Shown here one piece after another: positions 51,801 to 63,100 of a DNA stretch of 64,000 nucleotides. Position numbers and translations under genes: made by a program. Location: assembly GCA_001632425.1 (NCBI GenBank), contig KV425632.1, positions 4,669 through 68,668 of the forward strand, written 5' to 3'. Each line of letters begins with the position of its first letter. Position 1 is the stretch's first letter. The notes below the pieces were generated by a model. That model ran no database searches. It was not told the origin of the DNA and was given only the letters and a program-made list of their open reading frames with translations. This DNA comes from Neolentinus lepideus HHB14362 ss-1. Taxonomy: Eukaryota; Basidiomycota; Agaricomycetes; Gloeophyllales; Gloeophyllaceae.

Positions 51801-53638
51801 TCACGGCACCATGTCCATCTCCAGCTCGGGGTTAGCAGCAATGAAAGGAGGTTCCATGCATCCATCATGAGGCCTCTTGTAGAAGCAGAGCCTAGTCCCC
51901 ATCATGCTGATGGCATAGAGAACAGGCAGAGGGCAATCAACTACATTACCAGAGACAATTAGGGGCCTGACAAGCAGCAAAGCACAATCATCGGAATGAA
52001 CTGTGCACATCTCTGATGCAAGCACAAAGCTGCCTGTCGGTGGCCTGACACGAGGAAGTATAACGAAGGTCTCCAGGTGACTTGAGCTCCAATATGAAGA
52101 CTGGTGATATGCACAGACACACAATGAAACCCGCAGAAATGAGACCTAAAGCTAGACACAACCACAAAGCAAACACCAAACCCTTGGTGTCAGATGGCTG
52201 CGAGGCCTGGGGTAACAAAGGGTAATATAGTTCAGAGGGGATGGGTGTAGGTGAGACATATAGTTGGGGCTAAAGGAAGTTTGGCGCCAAGTCACTACTC
52301 GGCGGCAGTCTGAGGATAGAGAGCGATGCTATGTGCTTTGTAGCACTATGTGCATGGCGCTGTGTAGGCACTATATGATACTCCTCCTGCTCAGTGCTGT
52401 ATGGTCTTCAGTGCTCTATAGGGGAGCACTACTTGTGGCCGCTATCTCTAACTCGGACATATATAGACTCTGGTTAGTATGACACTACAGCGCATGAGGC
52501 TGCCTAAGAGAGAGGGACTTGTAAGGGGTTGCTTACAATCAGTGACACTATGCTGGTTTGCTCTGTCGCTATCTCTGGGTGAAGTCAGAGGTATGCAAGA
52601 GTACCTAAACATGAATTGCAAGATGGACTTAGAAGAAAAAAAACTCTGATGTGAGACTGAACTCTGAAGAGTATGGTGAAGATGACTTGTTGTACAAAGC
52701 CGTAGAGTAATGTCTTAAATACAAGAGAGCGACTGCTCTATGTCCAATCCTATCTACCTACTACCGCGAGTTGTGCCTCTGCTCAGCCTCACATCCATAC
52801 GAGTCATACTGCCTTGCTCCTATCCTGCATGCAATCCTCGACCAGTACCCCTTGCGACCAACTCTAGCATGCACACCACTCCACAGGTGGGAGCCAGTCG
52901 GGTGTGTCTTGACTTTGCGTTAGAGTGCGCCTCCTTAATGATCCGGTGGTGGGCTATGCTGCCGATGCTAGCGCAATATTGCTGAAAGAGGGATAAAGGG
53001 TGGGGCTGCTATATGGTGTGATGGTGTCGTGATAGCCATAGTCATGCCATGTGTCGACGTGCACTGCACACATAAGGAAAGTTGCACCAATAGAACTAAC
53101 ACTGATCTGAAGCAACGGTGGGCTGTACACCATATGGAAAGGCACCCTGACACACCACCTCAGTTCAGACCATAGTAACAACACCAGGCGATGCATGCCG
53201 AGATGCTGATGACTCAACTGAATGATGTTCAGCCAACCGAGCTACTGAGGAGCCGTCCTAAGTGTGCTGAGGAGCTGAGAGCCTTGTCGCTGGGGCGTAG
53301 GGTCACTAGTGCACAGAGTACCAACAGTGCACTATTGAGTCGCTAAGTTGCCATTCCCATGAAGCATGCAGAATCACCCTAAATCACGTTTTCTGGGGTC
53401 AGAAGCCAACGGGGCCTATCACTGGTTTATTGTCAAACAAGACTTTGAACAAAAAAGTGATGTCTACTGATTCCCGTGGACCAGCAGGCAAAGGCATATA
53501 GTGGGGAACAATGGTAAAATTGGTGTCAGGAGGAAAGAGGGTGCTCAGGAGCTTGTTATATGGACCATGGAAGTGAGCCTTGGAGGGATTAACAGGGACC
53601 TTTTTGAACTGGCAGATGACTTTGGGGGGCCAATGCAT
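51801..53638 (-). pseudogene. PD-(D/E)XK-like hypothetical gene, split by a solo LTR
   Basis: The minus-strand ORF begins at ATG MHWPPKVICQFKKV (53638) and runs to FKVLFDNKP, where an LTR is inserted. On the far side it resumes in frame with VFILELKSPGDLRYTS, once the LTR and one copy of the 4-bp duplication are set aside. The E-x-K pattern in ILELKSP, preceded by Asp residues, fits a nuclease-fold core I recall from many mushroom hypothetical proteins, which also share the following ADRQ and LPVLYAISMMGTRLCFYKRP parts. Between CACIRD and VDCPLPVLYAIS the frame changes, through an unresolved intron or a frameshift. It is inactive as it stands. Confidence 0.6.
52105..53421 (-). mobile_element. 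solo LTR-like unit D
   Basis: A 1317-bp unit on the minus strand, starting TGATAGGCCCCGTTGG and ending GTGTCTGTGCATATCA, flanked by an exact 4-bp duplication CTGG (52101-52104 and 53422-53425). Same family as 28199-29513. Confidence 0.85.
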
Positions 53639-54385
53639 GGTGGTGACTGAGGATCCACACAGTCACAAAACAGGTCACAATGCAATTGTGCTTGCCCTGT
53701 GTCCTGACTGAAAGACTTGTCCATCACCCTCTTCAGCAGATGATGCCAGTGCACAAATGCCCCACCAATATGGGAGCAACCATCTCATTGGGCTCTCAGG
53801 TGTTGTGATAGTGGTCCTGGGTGTGTTTCCTCTTGTGGTGTATATTGTTATGGATGGGCCAGGCAGCATTGACATGTTCCTTGCACAAGCTGGATGACAT
53901 TTGATACACTGTATATTCATAATGTCACCACCTACATCAGTACTGACCACCTTGAATGGAATGGGATGATCTCCATGGGGAGCTGATCTGTGCAAGCTGA
54001 GGGATATGTATGGACATGAGGTGAATGTGGGTATGGAGAAACTATTGTGAGCAGAACAGTCACACCTTGCTGGATGGGCAATGGTGGGTGGGGATGTGGC
54101 TGATGGGCATGTGTAGATCATGATGGATGTGTATGGGAATGGCATGACATTGCTTGTGTGAATGCAGCCTGCTTTCCTGGTGAATTCACACACAACATTA
54201 ATGAGTGGACAACATGTGCACTGTAGAGATGATGAATTCTGGGGTATGTCCACCTGCCTCCTCTCACATCCCAGAGCAGTTGCTTTCTTTTCTATGCTGT
54301 CTGCTCATGGCTGACTTCTACCCCCAGGTCATTCATATGGCCAGATGTCTTGCAGTTGGCATACCTGCAGGACTTCCAGACAAAT
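53639..54385. other. AT-rich spacer with an unsupported minus ORF
   Basis: A 192-aa minus frame (53675-54253) is open but Pro/Thr/Ser/Cys-rich without domain or clear start. It may be the 5' part of the split gene or fortuitous. Confidence 0.3.
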
Positions 54386-54631
54386 TGTTGGAATGAATCA
54401 CATGACATTGGGCATCTCAGCCATGCATGTGGACAAGCCACAAGCACCCTCATAGATGCTTAAAGGACATTATAGAATATTTGAGTATTCCAATTTATTT
54501 CATATTAAATGTTATAGTATATTCTGTAACATTCTAGCATAACATGTACAAGTAGTATATAAGAAGCACCTGAGTAGCAGGCACCTACCCTAATCAATTC
54601 TTTGAATATTTACAGCTGTATAACCTTTTCA
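54386..54631 (+). repeat. left LTR of the copia element
   Basis: Starts TGTTGGAATGAATCACATGA and ends in CTTTTCA, about 246 bp, with a TATA-like TATATAAGAAG near 54557. The primer-binding site follows three bases later. The right LTR lies beyond the window, so both ends are inferred from the TG...CA rule. Confidence 0.6.
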
Positions 54632-54634
54632 ATA

Positions 54635-54646
54635 GGTTATGAGCCC
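54635..54646 (+). promoter_or_regulatory. copia primer-binding site (initiator tRNA-Met)
   Basis: GGTTATGAGCCC is complementary to GGGCTCATAACC, the anticodon stem-loop of initiator tRNA-Met. An internal half-tRNA primer of this kind is characteristic of Drosophila copia-type elements. Confidence 0.75.
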
Positions 54647-55646
54647 AAGCAGACTCTAGGATACAAACTTGCTTACATTTGCAAATCATTCTCAAGAGCT
54701 AATAGCTCACTTATTACATAATCTGTAGCTACCGAGCTAGCGTACACTATGTCAAACAATAGCGGCAATATATCTTTGGTATACCACATTGAGCCACTCT
54801 GCAGTAATAATTACACCACATGGAGCATAAAAATAGCAGATATCCTCACAGACAATGACCTGTGGGAACATGTTACTGAAGAAGGTAAATGCCCAGAACC
54901 TATCACAGCCACCACTGATAGGCCCCATTGGCTTCTGACCCCAGAAAATGTGATTTAGGGTGATTCTGTGTGCTTCATGGGAATGGCAACTTAGTGACTC
55001 AATAGTGCTCTGGTGATATTCTGCACACTAGTGACCCTATGCCCCAGCAACAAGGCTCTTGGCTTCTCAGCACTCTTAGGACAGCTTCTCATTGGCACAG
55101 TCAGCTGAACACCATTCAGTCAAGTCATCGGCATCTCAGCATGTACCACGCAACATTGTTACTGTGGACCAAACTGAGGCAGTGTCTCAGGGTGCCTTTC
55201 CATATGGCATACAGCTGCCATTGCTCTGGATCAGCACTAGTTCTATTGGCATGACTTTCCTTATACATACAGCACACATCGACACATGGTGCAACTACGG
55301 TTATCATGACACTGCTGCACAATATAGCAGCCCTGCCCTTTATCCCTATTCAGCAAGATCACACTAGCATCGGCAGCATAGCCCGCCACGTGATCGTCAA
55401 GGAGGCACACTCTAATGCAAAGTCAAGACACACCCAACTGGCTCCTGCCTGAGGAACAGTGTGTGTGCTGGAGTTGGTGCAGCAAGGTCATGAGGGGTAT
55501 TGGTCGAGGATTGCATGCAGACTAGGAACAAGGCGGTACAAGTTGTATGGATGAGAGGCCACTAATTCCAGCCATAATAGTATTACTATTGCACTAATTA
55601 CCCAAACTAAAAAGTGTTATAACATTGATAAACAAGTACTATAGAA

Positions 55647-57553
55647 TGGGGATGGGCAAGTCTGGGTTACAGCACATATGCTTATGGAATGTATTATAAG
55701 TAAATACTGGTCTGATATTACACTAGATTCCAAATTAGGCCCACTTTTCATAGATGCAGAGTATATTCTCCTTATCATGCCAAACCTCCTAGGCATGTTG
55801 GGTGGGCTGTCTCTGTAACCCTGAGCATTGTCTCTCAGTTCTATGTTTCCTATTTCTTTTACTGCACATTCTAATACATGCTGTGCATCAAAGGAGTCCT
55901 TGGAAATGTATCGATATTGTGAGGAATTGAATGAAGTGATGTTAATAATAGGTATACTTGGTGCAAAAAATCAGGAAAAGCTTGAGACAACAAGTGATGG
56001 AATCTACTCACATATTATACACTATATAGCACTTATGTGTATGCAGCATCATGGTAAAACTGGAGGTAGTCTAGGATTACTGACATTTTGATGTGCCTGT
56101 CACATCATGGTCACATCATGCCTTGTGTCCAAATGAGTGGACCAGGCACTCCACACTGTGGACAATATTATGGCTCTCTGAAGCCATTTCACATTGATGA
56201 ACATGAACACACGACAAAACCCGCTGTGAAATGAGACCTAAAGGGTAGACACAACCACAAAGCAAACACCAAACCCTTGGTGTCAGATGGCTGCAAGGTC
56301 CGGGGAGTTGAAGGGTAATAGATAGTTTGGAGGGAGTAAATGGAAGGATAGGGCCAAGACCACAAACCAAAAATGTGACATATATGAAAAAAACCAAGAA
56401 AAATACCACAATGTGAAGCGGGAAGCAGAAGAATAGCTATGGAATAGCAAAGGGAGGCTAAAAATAGAACTCAATCAGAAAGTGACAAGGTGCAACACAG
56501 TGCACTATAGAAGTTGAATGTGCAGAGTGGGCAAAGGGTTGGTGACAATAGCAAGGTATAGCGATAATAGTGACACAGCGCCCTATTAGCAGTTGGCAAG
56601 ATAGCGATGTAGCGCTCTAGCGACGTATAGCGATGTAGCGATGTAGCGCTATAGTGACATATAGCGATGATAGCGACACGGCGCTCTTATCGTCAGCAGA
56701 GGGATAGTGACGCAGAGATTGGAGGAAGGATGCAAGCTCAGAGATAGACGCAGGAATGAGATGGGAACACTAGATTGTGCAGGGAGGATTGACTGGGTTA
56801 CCTGTTGCCTGGGTTGTCTGCCTACAGGAGGTCCAACTGAAGTACTCTACTGGGTAAACAAATGAACCAAGAGCCATATGCTAACAAAATGAAAGTACTC
56901 CTGAAACTGATCTATCTCAAACCTCAGACAGGGGGAACAATCTCCATAAGCTACAGTGTCCATATGCACAGGCCACTGCATACTGAAAGAAGCATGGGAA
57001 AGCACACAGCATCACATCAAAAAGTGCTATTGCTCCAGGTGGAGGCTGCACAGGTGTGCACGCACAGCCTCAGAATGACTTGAGCTTGATAGAGACCACA
57101 CTGCCAGCCGCAGCTGAAGCAGTGCAACACTGCTGCACTATGCCACTTGTTTGATGGATACCACAGCACTGCCGCTATTGTCGAGATGGGTGCACTCACT
57201 TACATAATGCAGTGGAGCACTTGCTGAATGAGATCAAAGTGTCGAGGAGTGCAGGAGATAGCTGGAAAAATCAATAAAAACTTGAATATTGCTTGTGCCA
57301 CCAGACTGGGAGCCCTAGCGCTATTGCACATAGCGTGAGAAATAGTGCAAAAGTGCTGAAAATGCATTTTCTGAGCCTGGAGACACATAGGGTGTATCAA
57401 CATGTTGCACAAAACATGAAAGTTGTTCCATTTCACATTATCTAGTGCACCTTCTTGACAGAATTTTAAGAATACTAGTAAAATCTTGAATTGACTGCAT
57501 TATATTAAGATCTAGGCTACCTGTACAAAATTGGTCAAGTACATGCACTACTA
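55647..57553. mobile_element. TIR element X copy 3, right-truncated and interrupted
   Basis: Starts TGGGGATGGGCAAGTCTGGG and follows X copy 1 for about 640 bp, then continues after an LTR insertion with the same 160 bp found after 29513. It breaks off near 57553 without its right end. Nearly all differences from copy 1 at CG sites are CG to TG or CA. Confidence 0.7.
56195..57399 (-). mobile_element. solo LTR-like unit C
   Basis: A 1205-bp unit on the minus strand starting TGATACACCC and ending GTGTTCATGTTCATCA, with an exact 4-bp duplication ACAT (56191-56194, 57400-57403). Its 3' quarter resembles the 3' end of the TGATAGGCC units, while the 5' part differs. It contains clusters of a TAGCG(A/C)-type short repeat near 56560-56680. 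Confidence 0.75.
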
Positions 57554-57588
57554 TCACTCTAATTACCATGAAGCGCTGATTAGCAGAA

Positions 57589-60136
57589 TAGGCTGGGCCA
57601 ACTGGTCCAGGGCCTAATGGAGCCTGTGACATTTCCAAAAAATGTGAACATAGATGAGATCTAAAAATAACTTAAAAGAGAATATGAGAGGGTGGGAGTG
57701 GTATTACCTGGCCGGAAAAATCCGGAAAAATCCAAATATATTCCTGGACACTGTTAGAGCTAAAAATAAGTGTGGCACAGATTTGTGTTGTGGGAAAATG
57801 CCCACTGCAGGCTCAAATAAACTCGATAAAAATGGGAATATATTCCGGGACACTATTAGGGCTAAAAATAAGTGTGGCACAGATCTGTGGTGTGGCAAAA
57901 TGGCCACTGCAGGCTCAAATAAAATCGGAAAAAATGCCTAAAAATGCGCAAAAATTCAGGGGGATTGCTGGGAGGGAGTGGATCCAGATGGGATTACCAA
58001 ATTAAGGAATTACCTTCCTAATATGGAAATTTTCGAGTGGGTACCCATTTGAACCCAATTTTTTTGCTCTATTTGGTTTCAGGGGTGGTTTCCCATGATT
58101 AGGTAATCAATTTCCAAAAATAGCAACTTTTGTGTGGGTGCCCATTTGAATTGTAATTGTTTGCTCTATTTGTTTCAAGGGTCAGTTTCCAATGATTGTA
58201 GCATGGGAGCCAGGAAAGGTCTTGAGATGAGACCTGTGATAGTGGTATAGGGTTCACTAGAGCTACCCATCTATAGCAAAATATTTTTTCACATGCCACA
58301 TCCAAAACACTTTTTCATGTTTTCCCACACCAATACTGATCTGTAGATCATGCCCTTTTGGGTGGGTGGTCACCTGCTAGTGGCCTACAGGTTTACTTAA
58401 GACACTGAGAGATTCTATCCACTACATCACGAATTACCATATTTGGCAATATACTACACCAATACTGATTTCTGCACTATGCCCCTTGTGAGAGGGTGAT
58501 TAACTACGATAGACCTATGGGTTTGCATAAGGCTCTGAAAGAATCTGATGAGCAGATGGCTGAGTACCGCTTTTGGGTAGTACACCTCCTGCAGCCTTTC
58601 CCCAGCTACCACTTTTGCTTCTGATGTTCAAAAACATGTCTTCCTAGTATATACTATCATATTTGACCAAGTGCCAACAAGTCCCGAGCCATTCTGACCA
58701 CTACCTGCTGACCTGCTACTGATCAGCCTCAAAAACACACATATCTCACCACCCTGTGACAACCAGTGTAGCTAGTGGCCTGGAAACAATTGGTAATCAA
58801 TCCTATGACAGGCCTCTTTAATTCTACATCTTGTCCCAGCCACCCCAATGGCTCCTACCTATCATAGACACCAGAAACACCAAAATTTGGTGCTGAGCAA
58901 TGTCCTGGTGAGCAAGCCTACTTCATGCACAATGTGGTCATCCCGAGTGTCCACTAATAGGTTGGAGCACCTGAGGTGGCTAGGACAAGATATAGAATTA
59001 AAGAGGCCTGTCATAGGATTGATTACCAATTGTTTCCAGGCCACTAGCTACACTGGTTGTCACAGGGTGGTGAGATATGTGTGTTTTTGAGGCTGATCAG
59101 TAGCAGGTCAGCAGGTAGTGGTCAGAATGGCTCGGGACTTGTTGGCACTTGGTCAAATATGATAGTATATACTAGGAAGACATGTTTTTGAACATCAGAA
59201 GCAAAAGTGGTAGCTGGGGAAAGGCTGCAGGAGGTGTACTACCCAAAAGCGGTACTCAGCCATCTGCTCATCAGATTCTTTCAGAGCCTTATGCAAACCC
59301 ATAGGTCTATCGTAGTTAATCACCCTCTCACAAGGGGCATAGTGCAGAAATCAGTATTGGTGTAGTATATTGCCAAATATGGTAATTCGTGATGTAGTGG
59401 ATAGAATCTCTCAGTGTCTTAAGTAAACCTGTAGGCCACTAGCAGGTGACCACCCACCCAAAAGGGCATGATCTACAGATCAGTATTGGTGTGGGAAAAC
59501 ATGAAAAAGTGTTTTGGATGTGGCATGTGAAAAAATATTTTGCTATAGATGGGTAGCTCTAGTGAACCCTATACCACTATCACAGGTCTCATCTCAAGAC
59601 CTTTCCTGGCTCCCATGCTACAATCATTGGAAACTGACCCTTGAAACAAATAGAGCAAACAATTACAATTCAAATGGGCACCCACACAAAAGTTGCTATT
59701 TTTGGAAATTGATTACCTAATCATGGGAAACCACCCCTGAAACCAAATAGAGCAAAAAAATTGGGTTCAAATGGGTACCCACTCGAAAATTTCCATATTA
59801 GGAAGGTAATTCCTTAATTTGGTAATCCCATCTGGATCCACTCCCTCCCAGCAATCCCCCTGAATTTTTGCGCATTTTTAGGCATTTTTTCCGATTTTAT
59901 TTGAGCCTGCAGTGGCCATTTTGCCACACCACAGATCTGTGCCACACTTATTTTTAGCCTTAACAGTGCCAATGAATATATTCCGATTTTTAGCGATTTT
60001 CCCGGATTTTTCCTACCAGGCAATACCATTCCCACCCTCTCACATTCTCTTTTAAGTTATTTTTAGATCTCCATCTATATTTACATTTTTCGGAAATTGT
60101 CACAGGCTCCAGTAGGCCCTAGACCAGCTGGACCAG
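57589..60136. repeat. 2.5-kb near-perfect palindrome
   Basis: The two arms are centred on about 58909.5 with a loop of about 125 bp. A 68-codon stretch at 58099-58305 (-) and 59514-59720 (+) is identical, and no indel is seen out to about 970 bp from the centre. The outermost 200 bp diverge slightly and end GGCTGGGCCAACTGG / CCAGCTGGACCAGCC. The left arm carries an extra tandem copy (about 90 bp, 57738-57915) absent from the right arm. No coding function is recognised; the small ORFs are by-products. Confidence 0.8.
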
Positions 60137-63100
60137 CCAGATCTAAGCCACCCAAATAGAGTAGGTCAAATAGTAATACTATTGCACTAATTACCACTAT
60201 AGTGGTAATTAGTGCAATAGTACTACTATTTCTATAGTACTTGTTCACCGACATTATAACACTTTTTAGTTCGGGTAATTAGCACAATAGTAATACTATT
60301 TTGGCTGAAATCATTCAAGAGGCAGAGCAAAGGCACAACTTGTGGTAGTAGGTAATTAGAGCCAGACATAGAGCACTTGCTCTCCTGTATTTAAGACATC
60401 ACTTTTCTGTTTTGTAGAACAAGTTATCTTCACCACACTCTTCAGATTTCAGTCTCATGTCAGAGTTTCTTCTAAGTCCATCTTGTGACTTGTGTATAGG
60501 TACTCTTGCATACCTCTGACTTCACCCAGAGATAGCAACAGAGCAAGTCAGCATAGCATCACTGATAGTAAGCAAACCCTTTACAAGTCTCTCTCTCTTA
60601 GGCAGCCTCATGCGCTGTAGCATAGTATTAACCAGAGTCTATACACCCTGAGTTAGAGATAGCGACTGCAAGTAGCACTCTCCTACAGAGCACCAAAGAC
60701 CATATAGTGCCGACTAGGAGAAGCATCGTATAGTGCCTACATAGTGCCGTGCACATAGCATCACTCTCTAGAATCAGACTGCCACCAAATAGCAACTCAG
60801 CACCAACCTCCCTTTAGCCCCACCTATACGTCTCACCTACACCCATCTCCTCTGAACTATCTATACCCTTTGTTACCCCGGGCCTTGCAGCCATCTGACA
60901 CCAAGGGTTTGGTGTTTGCTTTGTGGTTGTGTCTGTCTTTAGGTCTCTTCTTCACGGGTTTCATCGTGTGTCTGTGCATATCACCACGTCATCAGGGAAG
61001 CTGTCAGCAAGCACCAAACTGAGCAACCTGACTGACATCAAGGAATGGAAGGCTAAAGATAGAAAGGCATTATCTGCCATCCGTTTGCGGGTTGCTGACT
61101 CACATCTAGTACATACACGGAGCATCCACAGCTCGCAAAGCCTGGATAACATTACAAATGATGTTTGAGTCACATGGCCCGATGGGCATTGTAATCGCAT
61201 GTTGGAAATTCTTCCAAGCACAGTGTGACAAAAATAGTAACATTGAGGAACACATCAGATCGATGTGGGAATATCAAGATGAGATTCACTGATTGGGCAG
61301 CAAAATCATTGATGATAAAGACTTTACTATTACATTGCTTACATCATTACCAGAGTCCTGGAGCATGTTTATCCAGTCTATTGATACTGTCGCCCTGAAA
61401 ATGATGTCATCAGAACAATTAATAGCATGTATACTCAAGGAAGACCACCACCAGAAGTCCCGGCCTGGAGTTTCAGACTCCACTCTCCTTGTTCGAGGCA
61501 AAGGCCATTCTTATATGCTACAACTGTAACAAAAAGGGACACACCAAAGACCAATGCTGGGCTAAGGGAGGGGGTAAAAAAGGTCAAAAACCCCAAAGAA
61601 AGGGAAAATTGAATAATACAAATAACAATAAAGCCAATGCCACATCTGAAACAGCATTTGCTTTCACAGTCACAGTGTTTATGAGCAACCAGAACATGCT
61701 GTGGTGGTGCAAGACAAGCGCCCAATGTGGTACACTGATAATGGTGCCACAATGCATGTGACAAACCAGCATGAATATCTTGCCACATTTGAAGCATCAC
61801 CACCTGGCACTTATCTCAATGGCATAGGCGGCAAATGCAAAGTGGCTGGAAAACACAATGTCAATTTGGATTTCAAAGTAGGATTCAAAGTAGGAAAATC
61901 AAATATTCCAGTAACACTCAAAAACATTATGTATGCATCAAATGCACTGCTAAATTTAATTTCATTATGCTGTGTGGATGAGGGTGGAATGGGCTATACT
62001 GGAAATGGCAGAGTTTTAACTATTACCCATAAAGGGAAGGTAATCGGGATCAGCCAAAGAAATAATGGGCCAGGACAGTTATATGCTATGGACTGCACCA
62101 TAAATATTCTGAAAAATAATTCAGTAAATGCAGCCATAGAATCTGCATGCATGTGGGAGGAATGGCACCACGCACTAGTGCATATTCATATGGGTGCCGT
62201 CAAAAAACTCAAAGATGCGAAAATGGTTGATGGAATGGATGTTGACCCATCCTCAGAACCTGTTATGCAATGCAAGGCCTGTATTCAAGCCAAACAACAT
62301 ATGGAACCCTTTCCATCTGAGTCTACAAGCATTGTTTCAGACATCAGAGAAATTACCATATTGGATGTCTGGGGTCCTACCCAGACTGTTTCCACAGAAG
62401 GGTATTGGTATTTCCTTATGTTTACAAACATGAAATCACATCACACTATGATGTATTTTGATGAACACAAATCAGGCACTGTGATCTTGGCTAAATTTAA
62501 AGAATACAAGGCATTCATAGAAACCCAAACAGGAAATAAATTAAAACACTTTCAAGTGGACAATGGTGGGGAATTCACAAATCAAGAATTCCAAAAATAT
62601 TTACAACAAAATGGGATAATATTCGAAACCACAGTGCCATACTCACCATCTCAAAATGGCATTGCTGAAAGACTTAATTGCATGCTTGTCGAGCACATGT
62701 GTGCAATGCTACTTGCAAGTAATTTGCTGAAATTCCTATGGGCAGACACTGTGGCATATGCAACCTACATTAAGAATAGATCTCCCACACATCTGCTTCA
62801 CGATATCATGCCTAAAGAAGCATTTTTTGGCTGCAAACCAAATATAGCAGATTTACAGGAATTCAGCTCAAAATGCTGGGCCCTTGATTCCCAGAAGGTC
62901 AGCTGGCAGAAGCTTGATCCCAAATCATTACCTGGACTATTTGTGGGATTTGCTGAGAATTCAAAAGCCTACTGCATTTATTTCCAGAATAAGTGCTTAA
63001 TATTAAAATCAAGAAATCTAACATTTGATCAAGGAACTAAATATACAGAAAACCCTGTTGCATGAGTGCCTCCTTCGTGAATTGAGCGGGAGAGTGAAAA

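Larger units (their letters stand above)
55560..60319. mobile_element. TIR element Z
   Basis: About 75-bp inverted repeats lie at 55570-55646 and 60232-60308 (shared AATAGTATTACTATTG, CTAATTACCC, AACTAAAAAGTGTTATAA, ACAAGTACTATAG). AGAGGC is found just outside at 55554-55559 and 60320-60325, a candidate target duplication. The inner edge of the right repeat is followed inward by a short perfect palindrome (60178-60220). Inside are X copy 3 and a large palindrome; no transposase is recognised. Confidence 0.6.
54916..60983 (+). mobile_element. solo LTR-like unit, split by nested elements (copy 2)
   Basis: Starts TGATAGGCCCCATTGG and ends GTGTCTGTGCATATCA, flanked by an exact 4-bp duplication CCAC (54912-54915, 60984-60987). 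The first about 645 bp and last about 660 bp align to the two halves of the 28199-29513 unit. Everything between (55560-60319) is later insertion. Most CG positions of copy 1 are TG or CA in this copy. Confidence 0.8.

Noticed and set aside
56560..56680. TAGCGA/TAGCGC short repeats considered as a CRISPR-like or satellite array
   Set aside because: Unit and spacing are irregular and it lies inside an LTR-like unit; a fungal nuclear contig is not expected to hold CRISPR.
58099..59720. Identical 68-aa ORFs in inverted orientation
   Set aside because: They are the two arms of the palindrome; no gene-like composition and no start context.
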